DNA from: Bacillus sp. UNC438CL73TsuS30 | GTDB taxonomy: Bacteria; Bacillota; Bacilli; Bacillales; Cytobacillaceae | Reading direction: 5' to 3' | DNA: 56,381 nt | Assembly (NCBI RefSeq): GCF_000482325.1 | Contig: NZ_AXVA01000028.1 | Span: 1-56,381, forward strand | Shown here: one piece after another, positions 50,861-56,381 of the stretch | How the letters are laid out: each line of letters begins with the position of its first letter | Position numbering within the stretch: position 1 is the first letter of the stretch | Made by a program: the position numbers and the translations under genes | Notes under the pieces: generated by a model | Told to the model about the DNA's origin: nothing | The model's input: the letters and a program-made list of their open reading frames with translations, nothing else | Databases searched by the model: none

Positions 50861-52786
50861 ATGATTTTATTGCAAGTGAATCAATTAGCAAAATATTATG
50901 GTGCTGACCTTATTTTATCGAATATAAAACTGGAATTACAAACACGGGACCGTGTTGCTTTAGTTGGACGAAACGGCGCGGGAAAGTCGACGTTGTTAAA
51001 AATTATCGCCGGGCACCTGTCACATGATGGCGGAGAAATCATCAAACCTAAAGAAGTGACCATTGGGTATCTAGCGCAAAATACGGGTTTAGAGTCTAAT
51101 TTGTCCATTTGGGAAGAAATGCTGACTGTATTTGAACCATTGCGCGCGATGGAAAAAAGTTTAAGGCAGCTTGAAGAACAAATGGCAGACCCTGCTGCAA
51201 TCGCAGATACAAGCAAGTATGAGCGGATTCTAAAAGACTACGACCAGCTTCAGGTAAAATTTAAGGAACAGGGAGGATACCAGTATGAGGCGGATATTCG
51301 CTCCGTGTTGCACGGGTTAAATTTCCCTGATTACTCCTTAATGATCGCCTCATTAAGCGGTGGTCAAAAAACCCGTTTGGCTTTAGGGAAATTGCTGCTG
51401 ACCAAGCCGGATATTTTAATTTTAGACGAACCTACCAACCATCTAGATATCGATACCCTCTCCTGGCTGGAGCAATATTTGCAAGGCTACGATGGGGCAA
51501 TTCTAATTGTATCCCATGACCGCTATTTTTTGGACAAGGTCGTGACACAGGTATACGAGGTTTCTCGAAAGCAAATCCAAAGATATACCGGCAATTATAG
51601 TTCTTACCTTGAACAAAAAGCGGCAAATTATGAACGTGACCTGAAGCTTTATGAAAAACAGCAGCAGGAAATTGCCAATTTACAAGATTTTATCCAGAAG
51701 AATTTAGCAAGGGCCTCGACAACGAAACGAGCCCAGAGCCGACGAAAAAAACTTGAAAAAATGGATGTAATCGACCGACCGCTAGGGGATGAAAAATCTG
51801 CTTCCTTCTCGTTTGAAATTGAGAAGCAAAGTGGAAATGATGTCCTAACCTTCGATTCATTGGCTGTTGGATATGACGGCGAAAGAATTTCAGAGGGAAT
51901 TTCCTTCCGAGTATTTCGGGGCGAAAGCATTGCCCTGGTGGGCCCTAATGGAATTGGAAAATCGACGTTATTAAAAACACTCATTAAGAAACTTCCTGTA
52001 TTAGCCGGAAATATCCTTTATGGAACAAATCTTTCAATTGGTTATTATGACCAAGAGCAAGCGGAATTAACCTCCAATAAGCGTGTTTTAAATGAACTGT
52101 GGGATGAGTATCCTCTAAAAAGCGAAAAGGAAATTCGCACAGTTTTGGGCAATTTCTTATTTTCCGGGGATGATGTTTTAAAAATTGTTTCTACCTTGAG
52201 CGGCGGCGAGAAAGCACGGCTTGCTCTTGCGAAATTAATGCTGGAAAAGGCTAATCTATTAATTTTGGACGAGCCTACCAACCACCTCGATTTGGATAGC
52301 AAGGAAGTTCTTGAGAATGCTTTAATCGATTATCCAGGCACAATTTTGTTTGTTTCCCATGACAGATATTTTATTAACCGTATTGCTACAAAGGTTGTCG
52401 AGCTAAGCCGTCATGGCAGTTTAGAGTATCTGGGAGATTATGATTATTATTTAGAGAAGAAACTGGAACAGGAAGAGATTGCGGCACTTGAGGCTGCGGC
52501 TTCGGCTGCGGCTAAAAAAGCCGGTCAGGAGGACGCTTCTGAGAAGAACAGTTATCAACAGGATAAAGAAAGTAAGAAGCTCGAGCGGCAGCGGAAACGC
52601 AAGTTAGAAGATATTGAGATGAAAATTGAAGGCCTCGAGGAACAAATTCAAAGTTATGAGGAGCAATTATGTGACCCGAATGTTTTCCAGGATCACGAAA
52701 GGGTGTTAGAAATTACCCAGTTGAATGAAAATGCAAAAGCGGAACTCGAACATTTACTGGAAGAGTGGGCAGAAATTGCCGAATAA
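50861..52786 (+). CDS. ydiF: ABC-F family ATPase YdiF
   Basis: A 641-aa soluble protein with two ABC domains: Walker A GRNGAGKST and GPNGIGKST, signatures LSGGQKTRLALG and LSGGEKARLALA, joined by a linker (about 240-310) rich in K/R and followed by a C-terminal coiled coil. No membrane segment. ABC-F proteins bind the ribosome E site and act in translation; this one is the housekeeping type found next to gcp/moaC in Bacillus. RBS AGAGGTG. Own terminator downstream. Confidence 0.95.
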   Translation: MILLQVNQLAKYYGADLILSNIKLELQTRDRVALVGRNGAGKSTLLKIIAGHLSHDGGEIIKPKEVTIGYLAQNTGLESNLSIWEEMLTVFEPLRAMEKSLRQLEEQMADPAAIADTSKYERILKDYDQLQVKFKEQGGYQYEADIRSVLHGLNFPDYSLMIASLSGGQKTRLALGKLLLTKPDILILDEPTNHLDIDTLSWLEQYLQGYDGAILIVSHDRYFLDKVVTQVYEVSRKQIQRYTGNYSSYLEQKAANYERDLKLYEKQQQEIANLQDFIQKNLARASTTKRAQSRRKKLEKMDVIDRPLGDEKSASFSFEIEKQSGNDVLTFDSLAVGYDGERISEGISFRVFRGESIALVGPNGIGKSTLLKTLIKKLPVLAGNILYGTNLSIGYYDQEQAELTSNKRVLNELWDEYPLKSEKEIRTVLGNFLFSGDDVLKIVSTLSGGEKARLALAKLMLEKANLLILDEPTNHLDLDSKEVLENALIDYPGTILFVSHDRYFINRIATKVVELSRHGSLEYLGDYDYYLEKKLEQEEIAALEAAASAAAKKAGQEDASEKNSYQQDKESKKLERQRKRKLEDIEMKIEGLEEQIQSYEEQLCDPNVFQDHERVLEITQLNENAKAELEHLLEEWAEIAE

Positions 52787-52794
52787 AATGAGTT

Positions 52795-52828
52795 GGTCCT
52801 TCATCCGAGTGGTGAAGGACCTTTTTTT
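52795..52828 (+). terminator. Terminator after ydiF
   Basis: GGTCCTTCA / TGAAGGACC stem followed by seven T. Confidence 0.92.
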
Positions 52829-52895
52829 AAGTTTTTTCAGGGTTTTAGGCTTTTTAAAACAACTCCCCTGTCCCCTAGGCATTATTCCACAAAGC

Positions 52896-52979
52896 TCTAA
52901 ACCATATTTCAGCATTTATCAACATATTATTCGACAATATCAATAGATATTCAAAATAAATCGACATTTTCCGGCAAAA
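52896..52979. repeat. Degenerate 21-bp-period repeat (3-4 units)
   Basis: Units beginning TATCAACAT (52917), TATCAATAG (52938) and AATCGACAT (52959) are 21 bp apart; 52896 may be a fourth. The last unit has TTTTCCGGCAAAA and a nearby CTGCGATA, both echoing the array at 45643-45736. Confidence 0.5.
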
Positions 52980-53038
52980 TCCTAAGAAACTGCGATAGTT
53001 TTTTACTCTTCAATTTAAAAAATGTTAATATGTCCACC

Positions 53039-53206
53039 TTTTCCACAGACTTATTCACATAATAAACAGTAACAACTTCACTGTTTTTCAACCTTTTCCA
53101 CATTATCCACAGTAAACGTTCAAGTTATCCACATTATTAACACTTTACAGTGACTTATCCACTAAACCTCAATTGCCAGAAATGTCGAATAATATTTTTA
53201 TCCACA
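53039..53206 (+). other. DnaA-box cluster
   Basis: Seven boxes in one orientation: TTATCCACA (53103, 53125, 53198), TTATTCACA (53051), and one-mismatch TTTTCCACA (53039, 53094) and TTATCCACT (53155). The stretch is gene-free, between ydiF and tsaD. I recall that B. subtilis also has a DnaA-box cluster in the gcp region; such clusters limit replication initiation by binding DnaA. Confidence 0.88.
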
Positions 53207-53236
53207 AAAAAAGCTCTTCTTATAAACAGAAGAGCT
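53205..53236 (-). terminator. Terminator after tsaD
   Basis: AGCTCTTCT / AGAAGAGCT stem with a 7-nt loop followed on the minus strand by TTTTTTT; its T tract overlaps the last DnaA box. Confidence 0.9.
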
Positions 53237-54260
53237 AATCATTATATAATTCAATCTCCAATCCTGGAATTGCATTAAGCGAAAGTTCAGCACGAACGCC
53301 TTTATCAAACATAATACTTCCTGCCGCTGCAATCATCGCAGCATTATCTGTGCATAAAGATATTGGAGGGACAACCAATTCTATCTCTGGATAATGAGAG
53401 AATACCTTTTCCAAGGCGCTTCTGAGCCCCTTATTCGCTGCAACCCCGCCTGCTAATAATACCTGTTTCACGTTATATTCAGAAGCAGCCCTTTCCGTCT
53501 TCTTAACAAGCACATCAATCACGCTTTCTTGAAAACTGGCTGCAAGATCTTCCGGAGTTATGGTCTCACCACGCTGCTCGGCATTGTGGACAGTGTTAAT
53601 AACTGCCGACTTTAATCCACTAAAACTAAAATCATAAGATCCTTCCTCTAACCAGGCACGCGGCAGATTAATGGTCGGGCTTCCTTCATGGGCTAGACGG
53701 TCGATATGCGGTCCCCCTGGATATGGAAGATTAAGTGTTCTTGCCACTTTGTCATAGGCTTCTCCTGCTGCGTCATCCCTTGTCTCACCAATGACTTCAA
53801 AATGGCCATGTTCCTTCATGTAAACAAGCTCTGTATGCCCGCCTGATACAACAAGGGCTAATAGTGGAAATTTCATTTCCGTTACCAAGCGGTTGGCATA
53901 TATATGTCCGGCAATATGATGAACCGGTACAAGCGGAAGATTATGAGCAAAGGCAAGAGCCTTTGCTGCATTGACACCGATTAATAAAGCTCCCACCAAC
54001 CCAGGGCCTTCAGTCACGGCAATGGCATCTATATTTTTAAAGGAAAGATTTGCTTGGTTTAATGCTTCTTCAAGAACAATGGTTATTTGCTCCACATGGT
54101 GTCTTGAGGCAATCTCCGGTACAACCCCGCCAAATCGTTTATGACTTTCTATTTGTGAGGCAACAATATTAGCCGCAATCTCCCTTCCGTTTTTTATGAT
54201 TGCAACTGCCGTTTCATCACAACTTGTTTCAATTCCTAAAATCCATTGATCTTTTTTCAT
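53235..54260 (-). CDS. tsaD: tRNA N6-adenosine threonylcarbamoyltransferase TsaD
   Basis: A 341-aa protein (formerly Gcp) that transfers the threonylcarbamoyl group to A37 of ANN-decoding tRNAs. ASKHA fold; metal-binding His in HHVEQ and [10 protein letters not shown], nucleotide-binding segments [12 protein letters not shown] and [16 protein letters not shown] 54260 overlaps rimI by 4 bp (ATGA), which fixes the start. Works with TsaB and TsaE encoded upstream in the same operon. Confidence 0.98.
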   Translation of the reverse strand: MKKDQWILGIETSCDETAVAIIKNGREIAANIVASQIESHKRFGGVVPEIASRHHVEQITIVLEEALNQANLSFKNIDAIAVTEGPGLVGALLIGVNAAKALAFAHNLPLVPVHHIAGHIYANRLVTEMKFPLLALVVSGGHTELVYMKEHGHFEVIGETRDDAAGEAYDKVARTLNLPYPGGPHIDRLAHEGSPTINLPRAWLEEGSYDFSFSGLKSAVINTVHNAEQRGETITPEDLAASFQESVIDVLVKKTERAASEYNVKQVLLAGGVAANKGLRSALEKVFSHYPEIELVVPPISLCTDNAAMIAAAGSIMFDKGVRAELSLNAIPGLEIELYND

Positions 54261-54706
54261 AAATTCACCCACATTACTAAAGCATCTTCCTGATTATCGG
54301 AATAATAATTTTTTCGGATTCCGCCATTTTGAAATCCAAACTTGCGGTAAAGGGATTGAGCAATCTGGTTAGTTACACGCACTTCCAGGGTCATACTTTT
54401 TGCCCCCATTTCTCTAGCCACAGACATCATTTTTTCCAGCAAGGCCTCTCCTAGCTTCTTGCCCCGATATCCCGGTAGAATGGCAATATTGGTTATATGG
54501 GCCTCGTCGATGACAATCCAAGCACCACAATAGCCGATAATTTTATCCTCTTCTTCAAGAACAATATAGACTGCAAATTTATTATTATTAAGTTCATTAT
54601 AGAAGGCTTCACGGCTCCATGGAGTCGTAAATGAGGCATGCTCCACTTCTAAGATCTGATCAATATCCTCTTCCCTCATATATCGAAAAACAAAAGAATC
54701 TACCAT
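54257..54706 (-). CDS. rimI: Ribosomal protein S18 alanine N-acetyltransferase RimI-like
   Basis: A 149-aa GNAT acetyltransferase with the acetyl-CoA loop [13 protein letters not shown] and C-terminal [17 protein letters not shown]. Conserved between tsaB and tsaD in Bacillus (YdiD). Acetylates N termini of ribosomal or other proteins; the target here is not shown. Confidence 0.93.
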   Translation of the reverse strand: MVDSFVFRYMREEDIDQILEVEHASFTTPWSREAFYNELNNNKFAVYIVLEEEDKIIGYCGAWIVIDEAHITNIAILPGYRGKKLGEALLEKMMSVAREMGAKSMTLEVRVTNQIAQSLYRKFGFQNGGIRKNYYSDNQEDALVMWVNL

Positions 54707-54712
54707 ATTTCT

Positions 54713-55426
54713 CTAATCCTGTCCTTTAAAAATTTTCCTATTTGCCTCTAACCACTTTGCTTCTGCTTCTGCTAAACGAATATAGTTCGGTACAAAAGAA
54801 TGGATATCTTCCTCTGATTGAAATTGGCCTATTAAGGCAAGTTCAGATGGGCGCGGATTGTGTTCCGTTATTGCGGCAAATATAGCCTTAGTTCCTAGAA
54901 TTTCTGCAATTTTCTCTTGGTGAATTGGCAGGTCATTGCCGACAAAGAGAACAGGCTTATCCGTTTTTATTAAGGAACGCGCCCAATCGTCTGACATGAT
55001 TAACTGGTCCTGTTCAACCTGGACGAGCTCACCATTTTTATAATGATACAACCCTGTATAAACCTGTCCTCTTCTAGCATCAAATAAAGGAGAAACATAG
55101 CCATCAAAGTAGCGGCCGGTTCCAGAAGCTAAAACTTCTAGACTTGAAACACCCACAAGTGGAATTTTCAATGTCCACGCCAGTGTTTTAGCAATCGTTA
55201 CTCCAATTCTAACACCCGTATAGGAACCTGGGCCTTTTGCCACGACTACCTTTGTTAAATCGGCAGGTACACGGTCACAATCCTGCATTAATGTCTGTAT
55301 AGCAGGCATAATTCGGATGGAATGGTTTTTTTTCAAATTCGTTATATATTCGCCAAGTACTTGATTTTCTTCTAAAAGTGCTACACCAAGAGCATAATTA
55401 GAAGTATCAATTGCTAAGATCGTCAT
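54713..55426 (-). CDS. tsaB: tRNA threonylcarbamoyladenosine synthesis protein TsaB
   Basis: A 237-aa ASKHA-fold partner of TsaD, without catalytic activity itself. Family segments ILAIDTSNYALGVAL and GPGSYTGVRIG. It overlaps tsaE by 4 bp and is followed by rimI after 6 nt. Confidence 0.96.
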   Translation of the reverse strand: MTILAIDTSNYALGVALLEENQVLGEYITNLKKNHSIRIMPAIQTLMQDCDRVPADLTKVVVAKGPGSYTGVRIGVTIAKTLAWTLKIPLVGVSSLEVLASGTGRYFDGYVSPLFDARRGQVYTGLYHYKNGELVQVEQDQLIMSDDWARSLIKTDKPVLFVGNDLPIHQEKIAEILGTKAIFAAITEHNPRPSELALIGQFQSEEDIHSFVPNYIRLAEAEAKWLEANRKIFKGQD

Positions 55427-55878
55427 GAAAAAATCTCCTTACATAATTGCTCATATCGTTCCCCCTTCGGAACGAAAACCATTTTTCTTTTTTCTTGGCT
55501 CTCATGGTACAAGAAAATAGTCAATCGTTCTGATGGAAGCTGCTCTTCAATTAAATGAGCCCATTCCACTACTGTTACTCCATCGCCTTCAAAGTATTCA
55601 TCGAAACCAAGATCTTCAAAGGTATCCCCCACCCTATACACATCCATATGATAGAGGGGCATTCTCCCCGCATATTCTTTTATGATTGTAAAGGTTGGAC
55701 TGTTTACGGTCCGCTTAACCCCCAGACCCTGGGCTAATCCTTTTGTAAAAGTTGTTTTACCTGCGCCCAAATCTCCTTCAAGAGTAATAACATCTCCTGG
55801 CAGCAAATGTTCAGCCAATTTTGCCGCAAAGCTTAATGTTTGCGTTGAATCGTTTGTATTTAGTTCGTATTGCGTCAT
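55423..55878 (-). CDS. tsaE: tRNA threonylcarbamoyladenosine synthesis ATPase TsaE
   Basis: A 151-aa P-loop ATPase with Walker A GDLGAGKTTF (about 36-45), switch VNSPTFTIIKEY and VVEWAHLIEE; it drives turnover of the TsaBD complex. First gene of the operon tsaE-tsaB-rimI-tsaD; ATG follows AAAGGTGATGG. In B. subtilis thiL precedes it; here rRNA/tRNA genes do. Confidence 0.96.
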   Translation of the reverse strand: MTQYELNTNDSTQTLSFAAKLAEHLLPGDVITLEGDLGAGKTTFTKGLAQGLGVKRTVNSPTFTIIKEYAGRMPLYHMDVYRVGDTFEDLGFDEYFEGDGVTVVEWAHLIEEQLPSERLTIFLYHESQEKRKMVFVPKGERYEQLCKEIFS

Positions 55879-55933
55879 TCCATCACCTTTTTACATAAAC
55901 ATGTCATTATCTTCATTTTACCTTATTTATGTG

Positions 55934-55961
55934 CAAAAAAACCTTAGGATCTCTCCTAAGG
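55934..55961 (-). terminator. Second terminator downstream of the rRNA-tRNA unit
   Basis: CCTTAGGA / TCCTAAGG stem with a 4-nt loop followed by eight T on the minus strand, just before tsaE. Confidence 0.88.
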
Positions 55962-55997
55962 ATAAAAAATCTATAAGCTGTTCAAATGCCTTTAAAT

Positions 55998-56024
55998 AAA
56001 AAAAGACGAAACTCGGTTTCGTTC
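55998..56024 (-). terminator. Terminator directly after tRNA-Asp
   Basis: ACGAAAC / GTTTCGT stem with a 3-nt loop and CTTTTTTT on the minus strand; first of two tandem terminators closing the rRNA-tRNA operon. Confidence 0.88.
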
Positions 56025-56043
56025 TTTTAAAAGACAATATGTA

Positions 56044-56117
56044 CGGTCTGGACGGGACTCGAACCCGCGACCTCCTGCGTGACAGGCAGGCATTCTAACC
56101 AACTGAACTACCAAACC
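56044..56117 (-). tRNA. tRNA-Asp (GTC)
   Basis: Minus strand cloverleaf: acceptor GGTTTGG/CCAGACC, anticodon arm CCTGC-CTGTCAC-GCAGG with anticodon GTC, T loop TTCGAGT. The 3' CCA is not encoded (next bases TAC). Confidence 0.97.
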
Positions 56118-56120
56118 AAA

Positions 56121-56194
<74 letters not shown>

Positions 56195-56259
56195 ACGATA
56201 CTAATACCATACTATTATATGTTTAACATAATAAAGTATGCATGTTATTTAAAATAACA

Positions 56260-56376
<117 letters not shown>

Positions 56377-56381
56377 CTATT

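Overview
The window looks like chromosome of a Bacillaceae bacterium (Bacillus or a close genus such as Neobacillus; genus not certain). The evidence is a low-GC sequence with strong GGAGG ribosome binding sites and frequent TTG/GTG starts, and gene order shared with Bacillus subtilis: tsaE-tsaB-rimI-tsaD / ydiF / moaC / rex, then ydiL-ydiK / groES-groEL, then yeaC-yeaD-yebA-guaA-pbuG. It lies between two ribosomal RNA operons, both on the minus strand. The left edge is the 5' end of a 16S gene with its tandem promoters. The right edge is a 5S gene followed by tRNA-fMet and tRNA-Asp.

Left part (0.6-13 kb): a secreted serine hydrolase; the glucose PTS module glcT/ptsG with its antiterminator target (RAT) and terminator; the purine genes pbuG and guaA, each behind its own guanine riboswitch; and a MoxR ATPase / DUF58 / transglutaminase operon.

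Carbon-use region (13-28 kb): a CocE-type hydrolase; two paralogous DUF3311 + sodium:solute symporter pairs, each with a catabolite (cre) site; and a Rieske oxygenase - aldehyde dehydrogenase - tartrate/D-malate dehydrogenase operon behind a near-consensus sigma-54 promoter, divergent from a PAS/AAA+/HTH activator. The best reading is a carnitine-like route: trimethylamine release, malic semialdehyde, D-malate, pyruvate. A LytS/LytT system next to the second symporter fits pyruvate or monocarboxylate sensing.

PQQ region (28.8-38.2 kb), the most unusual part: a complete pqqA-(84-aa membrane protein)-pqqB-pqqC-pqqD-pqqE operon in a Gram-positive. It includes a 24-residue pqqA and a pqqB with no ATG/GTG/TTG start, apparently beginning at ATT. 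Next to it are two lipoprotein PQQ dehydrogenases, each with a C-terminal cytochrome c domain and an Asp-Tyr-Asp metal motif that suggests lanthanide use. Each is near one of two paralogous secreted proteins of unknown function.

Accessory island (38.3-42.3 kb): a MerR-like coiled-coil gene framed by about 45-bp direct repeats, an orphan ORF, a Fic protein with its inhibitory motif, a broken XRE repressor and two integrase C-terminal remnants, ending at groEL.

Right part (42.4-56.4 kb): groESL with CIRCE; ydiL/ydiK; an operon of the YhbD regulator, two bactofilins and a drug exporter; rex; moaC; the ABC-F protein ydiF; a DnaA-box cluster; the t6A tRNA-modification operon; tRNAs and 5S. Families of short repeats with an exact 21-bp period sit in several intergenic gaps (near 28.6, 38.3, 45.7 and 52.9 kb).
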